A stretch of DNA of 64,000 bases from Microbacterium salitolerans. GTDB lineage: Bacteria > Actinomycetota > Actinomycetes > Actinomycetales > Microbacteriaceae. The notes below the pieces were generated by a model. It worked only from the letters and a program-made list of their open reading frames with translations. It was not told where the DNA came from and ran no database searches. Positions 7,576 to 15,895 of the stretch are shown here, in pieces. A program made the translations under genes and the position numbers. Within the stretch, counting starts at the first letter, position 1. Each line of letters starts with the position of its first letter. Where the stretch lies: NCBI RefSeq assembly GCF_019720895.1, contig NZ_JAHKSH010000002.1:248001-312000 (forward strand), given 5' to 3'.

Positions 7576-8427
7576 ATGACATCTCGCGACGACTGGGCCG
7601 CGCAGACCACCTCCGATGCGATCGCGGCGGACGAGGCGCCGAGGATGGACGGAGAGGTCGCTCTCGTCGCAGGAGGCGGTCTCAGCGGCCCCCTCGGCGG
7701 GGTCGGGTTCTCGATCGCCTGGCTGTGCGCGCGCAGCGGCGCGTCGATCGCGATCCTCGATGTCGACCAGGAGGCCGGCGAGCGCGCGGTCGACGCGATC
7801 CGCTCGGCCGGAGGAGACGCGGCGTGGTTCGATGTCGACGTCACAGACGACGGATCGGTCGCGGCGGCCGTCGACGGCGCCGTGCAGCGCTTCGGCCGCC
7901 TCGATCATGTCGCCGATTCGATCGGGGGCGGCGGAGCTGTGCCGATCTTCGACATCGACGACGCAGAACTCGAGCGCGTCATGAATCTGAACTTCACGTC
8001 GGCCTGGCGGGTCATGAAGCACTCGCAGAAGCATCTCTCACACGGTGGATCCATCGTGACGATCTCATCGGGCGCCACGGAGGGGCGCGGGCCGGCCATG
8101 CCCTACACCATCGCCAAGACGGCATTGGAGAAGCTCACCGTCGGCGCTTCCCAGACGCTCGCGCCGCGCGGGATCCGCGTCAACGGCGTCCGAGTCGGGA
8201 TGATCTGGGGCGCCTTCGCCGCGCGCGGGATGGATGAGGACATGCGGGAGATCCGGCGCAGGAACGTGGCGCTGCAGACGGAGGGGAACGTGTGGGACAT
8301 CGCGTCGGCCGCGTTCTTCCTGCTGAGTGACCGGGCGCGGTGGGTCTCGGGCCAGGTGCTCGCGGTCGATGGCGGCGGCTTCGCACTCAAGCCGACGGGG
8401 GCTGCAGGGTCGGCGAAGCCGCGCTGA
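7576..8427 (+). CDS. SDR-family oxidoreductase
   Basis: Short-chain dehydrogenase of 283 residues from the chosen ATG, which has GGGAG five bases upstream; the frame is open back to 7480. The cofactor motif is a variant, VAGGGLSGPLGGVG (31-44), rather than the plain TGxxxGIG. The catalytic set is intact: N in MNLNFTSAW, S in TISSGA, and YTIAK at 177-181. The C-terminal SGQVLAVDGGGF is typical of classical SDRs. The substrate cannot be told. It stands alone between the ABC-F gene and the convergent SURF1 operon. Confidence 0.85.
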   Translation: MTSRDDWAAQTTSDAIAADEAPRMDGEVALVAGGGLSGPLGGVGFSIAWLCARSGASIAILDVDQEAGERAVDAIRSAGGDAAWFDVDVTDDGSVAAAVDGAVQRFGRLDHVADSIGGGGAVPIFDIDDAELERVMNLNFTSAWRVMKHSQKHLSHGGSIVTISSGATEGRGPAMPYTIAKTALEKLTVGASQTLAPRGIRVNGVRVGMIWGAFAARGMDEDMREIRRRNVALQTEGNVWDIASAAFFLLSDRARWVSGQVLAVDGGGFALKPTGAAGSAKPR

Positions 8428-8430
8428 CGC

Positions 8431-9276
8431 TCACCGCTCCGCGGCGTCGAGGAGGGCGTCCTCCTCTTCCATGTCGCGGTCGCGGCGGCCCTTGTCCCGC
8501 TTCTTGCGGGGCGCGGGTGCGTCGAGCTCGTCCGGGTCGTCCTCGTCTTCGTCAGTCGCCCGGATCTCGGTGCGGATCATGTAGCCGATGAAGCCGAAGC
8601 CCATGATGGCGAACAGGATCCACTGGATCGCGTACGACAGGTGAGGGCCCGGATCCTGCTCGGGCTCGGCGAGCGGCTGCGGGCGCTCCGCGACGGCGGG
8701 ATCCTCCTCCACCATGACGGCGTAGGCGGTCGTGATCGTGCTCTCGCCCGCGACGGCGGCCACCTGCGGTGCGTGGATCGTGGGGAGCTGCCCGTCGGGG
8801 GCGCCGCGGCCCGACGGCGGAAGGGGCTCGCTCGGCCGCAGGCGCGCGGTCACGGTGACCTCGCCGTCCGGGGGAGCCGGGGCCGTCTCCGGGCCGCCAC
8901 CGTCGGCGGGAGGGATCCACCCGCGATCGACCGCGATGATGCGACCGTCGTCGAGCTGGAACGGCACGATCACCTCGTACGCGCTGGTGCCCCCCTGCGC
9001 GCGGTTCCGGGCCAGCAGCTGATCGTCGGCGAGATACTCTCCGGTCAGCGCGACCGGTCGCCACTCGTCGCCCGGTGCGAAGTCGTCCGTGCCCGTCATC
9101 AGCTCGGTGAGGGGAACGGGGGCGGCGTCGTAGTTGTTCGCGATCAGCGCGTTCGCCGCTTCGCGCTGCTCGTTGCGTGCGAACTGCCACTGCGAGAGCA
9201 CCGCGCACAGGATCGCGAACAGGATCGCGACTCCTACGTACATGCTCCAGCGCCCCGCGCGCGGCCACCGCTTCAT
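8431..9276 (-). CDS. SURF1-family cytochrome oxidase biogenesis protein
   Basis: Membrane protein of 281 residues with the SURF1 plan: one helix near the N terminus (about 12-30), a long extracytoplasmic region, and a second helix near 222-242, then a charged cytoplasmic tail. The family motifs GEYLADDQLLARNR and VDRGWIPPA are present. SURF1 helps assemble the aa3 terminal oxidase. The ATG overlaps the stop of the preceding small zinc protein (ATGA). The tail is rich in Asp/Glu and Lys/Arg, which is common in actinobacterial versions. Confidence 0.9.
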   Translation of the reverse strand: MKRWPRAGRWSMYVGVAILFAILCAVLSQWQFARNEQREAANALIANNYDAAPVPLTELMTGTDDFAPGDEWRPVALTGEYLADDQLLARNRAQGGTSAYEVIVPFQLDDGRIIAVDRGWIPPADGGGPETAPAPPDGEVTVTARLRPSEPLPPSGRGAPDGQLPTIHAPQVAAVAGESTITTAYAVMVEEDPAVAERPQPLAEPEQDPGPHLSYAIQWILFAIMGFGFIGYMIRTEIRATDEDEDDPDELDAPAPRKKRDKGRRDRDMEEEDALLDAAER

Positions 9277-9518
9277 GCGTCCGCCTCGGGCAGGACGACA
9301 CCGTTTCCGTCGACGAGCCCGTCTTCGACGGCGACGGGGAAGCTGCGTGATGCCAGGAAGTCGCGGAGGTAGTCGACGTGCTCGGCGCACGCGAGCCACA
9401 CCTTGCGGCGATCGACCGAATGGATCTTGGGATTGCGCCACACGACGCTGTACGACGCGGACGACCGACATCCTGCGCGGGAGCACTGCGGGGAGTCGGG
9501 ATCGAGCCCGAGGATCAC
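9273..9518 (-). CDS. Small Cys/His protein between DUF3099 and SURF1 genes
   Basis: An 81-residue protein starting at a GTG that overlaps the DUF3099 stop (GTGA); its own stop overlaps the SURF1 start (ATGA). It carries CSRAGC at 11-16 and, further on, the pattern WRNPKIH and CAEH, so four ligands of C-x4-C and C-x2-H type are available for a zinc site. Similar small proteins occur at this position in other actinobacteria. I recall some being labelled 'acetone carboxylase', a name that does not fit their size. The operon position suggests a part in oxidase assembly, but no function is established. Confidence 0.8.
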   Translation of the reverse strand: MILGLDPDSPQCSRAGCRSSASYSVVWRNPKIHSVDRRKVWLACAEHVDYLRDFLASRSFPVAVEDGLVDGNGVVLPEADA

Positions 9519-9874
9519 GCGTCGGCCTCCGGACGCTGGGGCGTCTCGCTGAGCCGGATGACGGGCGGCGTCGCCTCGGCGGGCGCTTCCTCGGCGGGAG
9601 CGGGAGGGCCGATCGAGAGCTCCGGCTGCTCGGCCTGCGAGGCGGATGCGGACTGGCTCTGGTTCGCGATAACGACGGCGAAATAGGGGAGGAAGATCGC
9701 CCCGACGGCGAACACCGCCGTGTACCAGCCCCACGGCTGGATCGCGAAGGCCAGCACGATGCACGCCGTGCGGATCCCCATGGTGAGGAGATACTGCCGC
9801 ATGCGCGACGTCTCGTCCTCATCGGGAGAGGTGCCGAGCGAGGTCGCGGTCGGTGCGGGGTGCTTGCGGTTCAC
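9515..9874 (-). CDS. DUF3099 membrane protein
   Basis: A 119-residue protein with two membrane helices (about 28-47 and 52-70) and a Pro/Ala/Glu-rich cytoplasmic tail. The hallmark region MRQYLLTMGIRTACIVLAF identifies the DUF3099 family. It is the first gene of a three-gene unit with 4-bp overlaps (DUF3099, Cys/His protein, SURF1). Function unknown; co-conservation with SURF1 suggests a respiratory or membrane-assembly context. Confidence 0.85.
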   Translation of the reverse strand: MNRKHPAPTATSLGTSPDEDETSRMRQYLLTMGIRTACIVLAFAIQPWGWYTAVFAVGAIFLPYFAVVIANQSQSASASQAEQPELSIGPPAPAEEAPAEATPPVIRLSETPQRPEADA

Positions 9875-9912
9875 GATGTCTCCAGCCTAATCCGCCGGAG
9901 ATGGGAGGGGGG

Positions 9913-10458
9913 CTACGCCGCTGCGAGCGCGGGAACGAGGGCGAGGAAGGTCCCGCCGAAGAGGATGATCGCGACGACGGCGATCAGGACGAGGAGCAGG
10001 GTGAGCCCGATGGTCACGTACCCGACGATGAGGCCGGTGAGCGCGATTCCCCGGCCGCCCTGCGTCGACTTCCTGATCTGCGAGAGGGCGATGTGGCCGA
10101 AGATCACGGCGAGGATCGGCGCCACCACGGCGACGGCCATGAGGATGACGCCGAGCACTGGAATCCACGAGAACAGCCACGAGGCCGGTGCGACGAAGCT
10201 GCAGATCATCGACGTCACGGCGAGCGGATTCGCGGGGTTCGCGGGCGTCGTGTAGACGGGGTGACCGGGCGCGGCACCCGGAGTCGCATACGGCGACGGC
10301 TGCGGCGCCTGGTACGTGGCGGTCGGAGTGGCGGGCGCGGGGGAGTGCGGCGACTCGAACGGCGGATCCAGCGGAAGCGTCTGAGACTGATCCGCCGGCG
10401 TCTCGCGTGACGGCTGCGGCCGGACCGGCTCGGGGTACGACGGCTGCTCGTGCGACAT
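9913..10458 (-). CDS. DUF4190 domain membrane protein with Pro-rich N terminus
   Basis: Protein of 181 residues. The first 75 are Pro/Thr/Ala-rich and probably unstructured. They are followed by two membrane segments around 80-115 and 135-170, flanking GHIALSQIRKSTQGGRGIALTGLIVGY, the DUF4190 core. The ATG has GGGAGGGAA upstream. Similar proteins are common in actinobacteria and have no known function. It is divergent from fabG and has 38 bp between its stop and the DUF3099 gene, so it may head that transcript. Confidence 0.82.
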   Translation of the reverse strand: MSHEQPSYPEPVRPQPSRETPADQSQTLPLDPPFESPHSPAPATPTATYQAPQPSPYATPGAAPGHPVYTTPANPANPLAVTSMICSFVAPASWLFSWIPVLGVILMAVAVVAPILAVIFGHIALSQIRKSTQGGRGIALTGLIVGYVTIGLTLLLVLIAVVAIILFGGTFLALVPALAAA

Positions 10459-10567
10459 GGGTTCCCTCCCGTTTGCGTCCCCTCCAGACTACTGCGTTCC
10501 GCGTGCGGAGAGAGGCCGACGGTTAGGCTGATCGGCGGCCGATTCCTTCCGATCCAGGAGCAACAAC

Positions 10568-11290
10568 ATGAGCGCAGCTGCCACGTCCGACCGCGTCGCC
10601 CTCGTCACGGGCGGGAACCGAGGGATCGGACGCGCGATCGCCGAGCGCCTCGTGCGCGACGGATACCGCGTCGCCGTGACGGCGCGATCCGGTGAGGGCC
10701 CGGAGGGCGCTCTCGCCGTGCGCGCAGACGTCACGGACGGCGCATCCCTCGATGCCGCGATCGCGGACGTCGAGGCCCAGCTCGGTCCGGTCACGACCGT
10801 CGTCGCCAACGCCGGCATCACGAAGGACACGCTGCTCATGCGGATGAGCGACGACGACTTCGACGCGGTCGTCGACACGAACCTCGGCGGCGCCTTCCGG
10901 ACCGTCAAGCGCGCGATCAAGAGCATGATCAAGGCGCGTCGCGGTCGCATCATCCTCGTCTCGAGCGTGTCGGGGCTGTACGGGGTGGCCGGCCAGGCGA
11001 ACTACTCGGCGTCGAAGGCGGGTCTCGTCGGCTTCGCGCGCGCCATCACACGCGAGCTCGGCGGGCGCGGCATCACGGCCAATGTCGTCGCCCCCGGGTT
11101 CATCGAGAGCGACATGACGGCCGAGCTCGACGACGAGACGCAGAAGGCCTACAAGAAGCAGATCCCCGCGGGGCGCTATGGATCGGTCGAGGAGATCGCG
11201 GGGGTCGTGTCCTGGCTCGCGGGCGACGACGCCGCGTACATCTCGGGCGCGGTCATTCCGGTCGACGGCGGCCTCGGCATGGGGCACTGA
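10568..11290 (+). CDS. fabG: 3-oxoacyl-ACP reductase, FabG
   Basis: SDR enzyme of 240 residues that reduces 3-oxoacyl-ACP with NADPH in fatty acid synthesis. TGGNRGIG is at 14-21, NAGIT near 80, S in VSSVSGLYG, and YSASK at 146-150. The MRMSDDDFD and SGAVIPVDGGLGMGH segments match the FabG1/MabA group of actinobacteria. A TAGGCT box at 10524-10529 and AGGAG before the ATG give a promoter with a short leader. No other fatty acid genes adjoin it, so the assignment rests on similarity alone. Confidence 0.87.
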   Translation: MSAAATSDRVALVTGGNRGIGRAIAERLVRDGYRVAVTARSGEGPEGALAVRADVTDGASLDAAIADVEAQLGPVTTVVANAGITKDTLLMRMSDDDFDAVVDTNLGGAFRTVKRAIKSMIKARRGRIILVSSVSGLYGVAGQANYSASKAGLVGFARAITRELGGRGITANVVAPGFIESDMTAELDDETQKAYKKQIPAGRYGSVEEIAGVVSWLAGDDAAYISGAVIPVDGGLGMGH

Positions 11291-11343
11291 GGCGCCCGGA
11301 TCTCGCCCCGCGCCGCGATGCCGGCGACGGCGAACCGAGGTGG

Positions 11344-11982
11344 TCAGGGCAGCAGCGGGATGAGCTGGGCGAGATCCACGGGGCCGACGGTCAGGGGGGC
11401 CGCGGCGCGCACCGCGGGCTTCGCGTTGAAGGCGACGCCGAGCCCGGCTGCTGCGATCATCAGCAGGTCGTTGGCGCCGTCGCCGATCGCGATCGTGCGG
11501 TGCGGCGCGACCTCGTGCTCCGCGGCCCACGCGCGCAGATGATCGGCCTTCGCCTGCGCATCGACGATCGGTCCGTCGACGGAGCCGGTGAGGATCCCCT
11601 CTGCGGCCTCGAGCCGGTTCGCACGCCACATGTCGACGCCGAGCGTCGGGGCGAGGCGGTCGAGGATCTCGTGGAAGCCGCCGGACACGACGCCGACGAG
11701 ACCGCCGCGCGCGTGGACGGCGTCCGTGAGGGCGGTGACGCCCGGCGTCGGCTCGATGCGCGACAGCACACAGTCGAACGCCGAGGTGGGGACGCCCGCG
11801 AGCTCCTCGACGCGCGAGCGCAGGCTCGACGCGAAGTCGGTCTCGCCGCGCATCGCGGCCTCGGTCGCCGCGGCGACCTCGGCGCCGCGGCCGGCCTCAT
11901 CGGCGATCAGCTCGATGACCTCGTTGCGGATGAGGGTGGAGTCGGCGTCGAGAACGACGAGAAAACGCGCAGTCACGTTCAC
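11344..11982 (-). CDS. serB: Phosphoserine phosphatase SerB
   Basis: HAD-superfamily phosphatase of 212 residues that makes L-serine from phosphoserine. The nucleophile motif DADST is at 12-16, with motif II S in VVSGGFHE and motif III GDGANDLLM. GLGVAFNAKP is the SerB C-terminal signature. It is the short form without an N-terminal ACT domain. The first GTG (11982) is used here; a second GTG at 11976 lies 8 nt after a TACTCT box and could be the true leaderless start. Convergent with fabG. Confidence 0.92.
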   Translation of the reverse strand: MNVTARFLVVLDADSTLIRNEVIELIADEAGRGAEVAAATEAAMRGETDFASSLRSRVEELAGVPTSAFDCVLSRIEPTPGVTALTDAVHARGGLVGVVSGGFHEILDRLAPTLGVDMWRANRLEAAEGILTGSVDGPIVDAQAKADHLRAWAAEHEVAPHRTIAIGDGANDLLMIAAAGLGVAFNAKPAVRAAAPLTVGPVDLAQLIPLLP

Positions 11983-12004
11983 CGAGAGTACTGATTCCGA
12001 TCGG

Positions 12005-12010
12005 TAGGCT
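12005..12010 (+). promoter_or_regulatory. -10 element TAGGCT of a leaderless promoter
   Basis: TAGGCT ends 7 nt before the ATG of the ABC ATPase at 12018, consistent with transcription starting at the start codon. Confidence 0.6.
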
Positions 12011-12017
12011 CGACGTC

Positions 12018-12815
12018 ATGACTTCGGTGCTCGAGATGAACGACGTCGTGGTGCGTCGGAACGGCCGTCACATCGTCGACGAGGTCTCGTGGACGGTGAA
12101 CGACGACGAGCGCTGGGTCATCCTGGGGCCGAACGGCGCGGGCAAGACGACGCTGCTGCAGCTCGCCGACACGCTGCTCTACCCGACGAGCGGATCCGTC
12201 GACATCCTCGGCGAGCGTCTCGGCAGGACCGACGTGTTCGGACTGCGACCGCTGATCGGGTTCGCCTCGAGTGCACTGGCCCGCCGGATCCCGGCCGACG
12301 AGACGGTTCTGAACGTCGTCCTCACGGCCGCCTACTCCGTGACGGGTCGCTGGAACGAGGAGTACGAGAGCATCGACGAGCGACGCGCGCGGCGCGTGCT
12401 CGCCGAGTGGCACCTCGACGGTCTCGCCGATCGCCTCTTCGGCACGTTGAGCGACGGCGAGCAGAAGCGCGTGCAGATCGCGCGCGCCGTCATGACGGAT
12501 CCCGAGCTCCTCCTCCTCGACGAGCCGACCGCGAGCCTCGATCTCGGTGCGCGAGAGGTGCTGCTGCACCTGCTCGGCGGCTACGCGCAGGCACCGGGGA
12601 CCCCGGCGATGATCATGGTCACCCATCACGTCGAGGAGATCCCCGTCGGATTCACGCACGTCATGCTCATGCGCGACGGCAGGTCCGTCGCTCAGGGGCC
12701 GCTCCGCGAGACCCTCACCCGCGAGAACCTGCAGAAGGCGTTCGGCATCCCGATCGCCGTCATCGAACACGGCGGACGCTGGGTCGCGCGAGCCGAGGCG
12801 CCTGCCGCTCCCTGA
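12018..12815 (+). CDS. Stand-alone ABC transporter ATP-binding protein (YlmA/ModF-like)
   Basis: Single ABC domain of 265 residues: Walker A GPNGAGKTT at 37-45, the signature LSDGEQKRV (variant of LSGGQ), and Walker B LLLLDEPTAS. The ITRREF-like N terminus is replaced by VLEMNDVVVRRNGRHIV. No permease gene is adjacent, as is usual for this YlmA-type subgroup, whose substrate is unknown. The start is supported by a TAGGCT box 7 nt upstream. The rpmE2 gene follows from its own promoters. Confidence 0.85.
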   Translation: MTSVLEMNDVVVRRNGRHIVDEVSWTVNDDERWVILGPNGAGKTTLLQLADTLLYPTSGSVDILGERLGRTDVFGLRPLIGFASSALARRIPADETVLNVVLTAAYSVTGRWNEEYESIDERRARRVLAEWHLDGLADRLFGTLSDGEQKRVQIARAVMTDPELLLLDEPTASLDLGAREVLLHLLGGYAQAPGTPAMIMVTHHVEEIPVGFTHVMLMRDGRSVAQGPLRETLTRENLQKAFGIPIAVIEHGGRWVARAEAPAAP

Positions 12816-12833
12816 CGCCCAGGACCGATCTGG

Positions 12834-12889
12834 TAAGATCATTCGCTGGCGCTCGAGGTGCGCCGGTACGGGCCTCTGGCTCGTACAAT
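12834..12889 (+). promoter_or_regulatory. Tandem promoters for rpmE2
   Basis: CTGACG (12812-12817) and TAAGAT (12834-12839) with a 16-bp spacer form one likely promoter; a second -10, TACAAT (12884-12889), lies 34 bp before the ATG. Both would give rpmE2 transcripts with a leader carrying AAGGAC as ribosome binding site. I looked for an AT-rich Zur-type palindrome here and saw none. Confidence 0.45.
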
Positions 12890-12923
12890 TCCCTCCTCAC
12901 ACGATCTTTCGCAAGGACATCCC

Positions 12924-13172
12924 ATGAAGACTGACATCCACCCCACGTACGCGCCCGTCGTGTTCCGCGACCTGGGTTCGGGCGAGACGTTCCTCACGCG
13001 CTCGACCGCCACGAGCGACAAGACCATCGAGCTCGACGGCGTCGAGTACCCGGTGATCGACGTCGAGATCTCGTCGGCGTCGCACCCGTTCTACACGGGC
13101 AAGCAGCGCATCATGGACTCGGCTGGCCGCGTCGAGAAGTTCAACCAGCGCTTCAAGAACTTCGGCAAGTAA
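12924..13172 (+). CDS. rpmE2: 50S ribosomal protein L31 type B
   Basis: An 82-residue ribosomal protein beginning [16 protein letters not shown] and ending [14 protein letters not shown]. It is the type B (zinc-free) form: the CxxC pair of type A is absent. The type B protein typically replaces the zinc form when zinc is short, but some actinobacteria have only this one. Start codon at 12924 has AAGGAC upstream; the longer open frame from 12858 has no such support. A strong terminator follows. Confidence 0.95.
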   Translation: MKTDIHPTYAPVVFRDLGSGETFLTRSTATSDKTIELDGVEYPVIDVEISSASHPFYTGKQRIMDSAGRVEKFNQRFKNFGK

Positions 13173-13185
13173 GCCGCAGTTCTCG

Positions 13186-13219
13186 CGAAGAAGGCCCCGT
13201 TTCGGCGGGGCCTTCTTCG
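13186..13219. terminator. Bidirectional terminator between rpmE2 and the exonuclease gene
   Basis: A perfect 14-bp stem (CGAAGAAGGCCCCG with CGGGGCCTTCTTCG) around a TTTCGG loop, followed by TTCTCGG. It sits between convergent genes and can serve both. Confidence 0.85.
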
Positions 13220-13234
13220 TTCTCGGGGAGATCT

Positions 13235-13966
13235 TCAGCGGATCGGCCAGCTGCCGTCGATCGTCTCGCCCGCGTCGATCTTGCCGATCTTCACGAAGTA
13301 GCGGCTGAGGCTCTCGGCCTGCTCTGCCGCCCAGGAGACCTGCTTCTCGTGCAGCTCGGCGAGGGAGCCGGGGAAGTCGGACGCATAGCGGCTCGCCTGA
13401 GCCAGGGCCACGCGGCCCGCGGCGATCGCGTCGGCCGATGCCTCGTGCGCGTCGTCGAGCGGGATGCCGTAGTGCTCGGCGACGATGTCGAGCGTGCGCT
13501 TGCCGCGACGGTAGGTGTCGTGGTGCTTGTCGACCACGAGCGGGTCGACGACAGGCGACGGATTGGCGATCGGCGCGAGCGCGTGGCGGACCGCCTCGTT
13601 CTTCAGGACGGAGAAGTCGAACGGCGCGTTGTACGCGACGACGGGGATCCCCGCGTCGAGGAGCGCGCGCAGCGCCTCGGTGATCTCGCCGACGACCTGT
13701 CGGGCGGGGCGGCCCTCGGCGCGGGCCATCTCGGTCGTGATGCCGTGCACAGCAGCAGCGCCCGCGGGGATCTCGATGCCCGGGTCGGCGAGCCACTCGG
13801 ACGAGGCGAGCACCGCACCCGACTCGTCGAGTACGCCGACATACGCCGTGACGATGCGATCGCGCGCGACGTCGACGCCCGTGGTCTCGAGGTCGAAGAC
13901 GGCGAGGCGGGAGAGCGGATGCCCCGCGACCGGCGCGTAGCGCGCGATGATGTCGTCGAAGGGCAT
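13235..13966 (-). CDS. DnaQ-like 3'-5' exonuclease (DEDDh)
   Basis: Exonuclease-fold protein of 243 residues from the ATG at 13966, which has CAGGAG eight bases upstream. Exo I is FDLETTG (24-30), Exo II is YNAPFDFSVL, and Exo III is DDAHEASADA, whose His-x4-Asp spacing makes it DEDDh type. It resembles DNA polymerase III epsilon-like nucleases that stand alone in actinobacteria. The same frame stays open upstream to an ATG at 14194 and would add 76 residues of Pro/Arg-rich but well-behaved sequence. That extension is discussed as a finding. Convergent with rpmE2. Confidence 0.85.
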   Translation of the reverse strand: MPFDDIIARYAPVAGHPLSRLAVFDLETTGVDVARDRIVTAYVGVLDESGAVLASSEWLADPGIEIPAGAAAVHGITTEMARAEGRPARQVVGEITEALRALLDAGIPVVAYNAPFDFSVLKNEAVRHALAPIANPSPVVDPLVVDKHHDTYRRGKRTLDIVAEHYGIPLDDAHEASADAIAAGRVALAQASRYASDFPGSLAELHEKQVSWAAEQAESLSRYFVKIGKIDAGETIDGSWPIR

Positions 13967-14256
13967 GCGATTCTCCTGCGGTGTCATGGGGGAGGGCAGG
14001 TCGACCGCGAGGGAGCCGTCGACGGCCAGGAGCGCGGCGGGCGCTCCCTCGTGTCGATGATCGCGCGTCGCTGCTGAGCGGGCCCTGGGGGTGCGGGTCC
14101 GCGGCTCGCGTGGCACCCACGACGGACGCTCGCCGGGATGCTCGAGGTCTGCCAGCCCGAAGAGCGGCGGCGGGTCGGGCCACGTCGTCTTCATACCCAC
14201 GAAGGTAGGTGCGACCCCTGACATTCGACGCGCGCCACGCCACATACACTCGGATG

Positions 14257-15156
14257 GTGCCCGTCCCCTCGCCCTACGCCGACCTGCTGGACCGCGTCCC
14301 CTCGGAGCGGCACGAGGTCGAAGCCGGCGGCACGCGCACCGCTTACTGGGAGTACGGGGCCTCTGACGCGCCCCTCGCGATCCTCGCTGTGCACGGCTTC
14401 CGCGGGGATCATCACGGCCTCGAACCGGTGGTCGCGCACCTGCCGCAGGCGCGCTGGATCATGCCGGACCTGCCGGGCTTCGGCGAGACGCCCCCGGTCG
14501 CCGACCGCACGCACGACCTCGACACGTACGTGGACTGGCTCACGTCGTTCGCGCGCGAGGTCGCACCCGGGGCGGTCGTGCTCGGCCACTCGTTCGGCTC
14601 GATCGTCGCGTCAGCGGCCGTCGCCCGAGGGCTCGCCGCGCCGCGCCTTGTCCTCGTCAATCCGATCGGCGCCCCCGCTCTGGAGGGCCCCCGCGGCATC
14701 CTCACACGCCTCGCGGTCATCTACTACGGTGCGAGCGCCCGGCTGCCGCACCGCCTCGGCACCTGGCTGCTGCGATCGCGTCTCATCGTCCGCGTCATGA
14801 GCGTCGCGATGGCGAAGACCAGAGATGCGCGGCTGCGGCGCTGGATCCACGATCAGCACGACCGATTCTTTTCCGACTTCAGCGATCGCGACACGCTCCG
14901 CGACGCTTTCGTGACGAGCGTCTCGCACGATGTCCGGGAGTCGGCGGGGCGGATCCGCCAGCCGACCCTGCTCGTCGCCGCGATGCAGGACGACATCACG
15001 CCGATCGACGCGGAGCGCGAGCTCGCCGCCCTGTTCGCAGACTCGTCGCTCGTCGAGATCGACGGCGTCGGACACCTCATCCACTATGAGAAGCCCGCGG
15101 AGGCCGCCGCGGCGATCCGCGACTTCCTGAGCCCCTCGGGCGCGTCTCCCGACTGA
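14257..15156 (+). CDS. Alpha/beta-hydrolase
   Basis: Hydrolase of 299 residues. The nucleophile elbow is GHSFGS, preceded by the oxyanion motif VHGFRGDHHG. The acid is likely D in MQDDITPID and the base H in GVGHLIHYE. A TACACT box (14245-14250) ends 6 nt before the GTG at 14257, which fits the leaderless pattern of this window, so I prefer it. An ATG at 14254 is the in-frame alternative and would not change the protein much. It is divergent from the exonuclease. The substrate is unknown. Confidence 0.85.
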   Translation: MPVPSPYADLLDRVPSERHEVEAGGTRTAYWEYGASDAPLAILAVHGFRGDHHGLEPVVAHLPQARWIMPDLPGFGETPPVADRTHDLDTYVDWLTSFAREVAPGAVVLGHSFGSIVASAAVARGLAAPRLVLVNPIGAPALEGPRGILTRLAVIYYGASARLPHRLGTWLLRSRLIVRVMSVAMAKTRDARLRRWIHDQHDRFFSDFSDRDTLRDAFVTSVSHDVRESAGRIRQPTLLVAAMQDDITPIDAERELAALFADSSLVEIDGVGHLIHYEKPAEAAAAIRDFLSPSGASPD

Positions 15157-15295
15157 TCGTCGACGGTGCGGACCGCGGGTACGTGCGTCGCGGCGCCGAC
15201 ACCGGCGCACGTTGCGGCGATTCGACCACCTTGTCCGCACGGGGAGGCGCGTACGCGCGACCATGCTCGCTGCGGCCCTGACGGGGCCTCTCGCC

Positions 15296-15775
15296 TCAGC
15301 GCTGCGGTTCGCGGCGAGCGAGCTCCATGAGACCCGAGACGCGGTACGGGATCGCCTCGCTCATGACGAGCTGGGTCTCGGTGCGCTCCACGCCCGTGAC
15401 TCCGAGCATGCGGGCGTCGACGTCGAAGAGGTGACGCGCATCGCGGCACGCGACGAGCGCGAGCATGTCGACCTGGCCCGAGACGCCGTGCACCTGCACG
15501 ATCTCGGGGATCCGGCGCAGTTCGTCGGTGATCGCAGGCAGCGACGCCTGCATGACGCCGATCGAAATGAAGGCCTGCAGCGGGAACCCGAGCGCCGTCG
15601 GCGCGATGGTGCGTTCGAACGACTGGAACACACCGGCCTTCTCCAGGCGGGCCATGCGCGACTGGACGGTGTTGCGCGACATGCGAAGGGTCTCCGCGAG
15701 CGCCACGACGGTCGCGCGCGGGTCATCCGACAGCGCGGCGATCAGCTCGAGGTCGACGTGATCCAGTGAGGCCAT
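15296..15775 (-). CDS. Lrp/AsnC-family transcriptional regulator
   Basis: A 159-residue regulator with an N-terminal HTH (VVALAETLRMSRNTVQSRMARLEKAG) and a C-terminal RAM domain that would bind an amino acid-like effector and set the oligomer. TERT-type residues appear in VTGVERTETQLVMSEAIPYRV. The ATG at 15775 starts MASLDHVDLELIAAL, the usual beginning of the family. No metabolic gene is directly adjacent, so its targets cannot be read from context. Confidence 0.88.
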   Translation of the reverse strand: MASLDHVDLELIAALSDDPRATVVALAETLRMSRNTVQSRMARLEKAGVFQSFERTIAPTALGFPLQAFISIGVMQASLPAITDELRRIPEIVQVHGVSGQVDMLALVACRDARHLFDVDARMLGVTGVERTETQLVMSEAIPYRVSGLMELARREPQR

Positions 15776-15895
15776 AGTGCATGACGGTACCAGTGCTGAC
15801 GGTCGCATCATGGTCAATATGCTCAACCGTTATCGGAACTACTGCGCGACGTGTCGAAGTGTTACGTCAGGGCTGATCAGTGAGGGCTGAACGCG

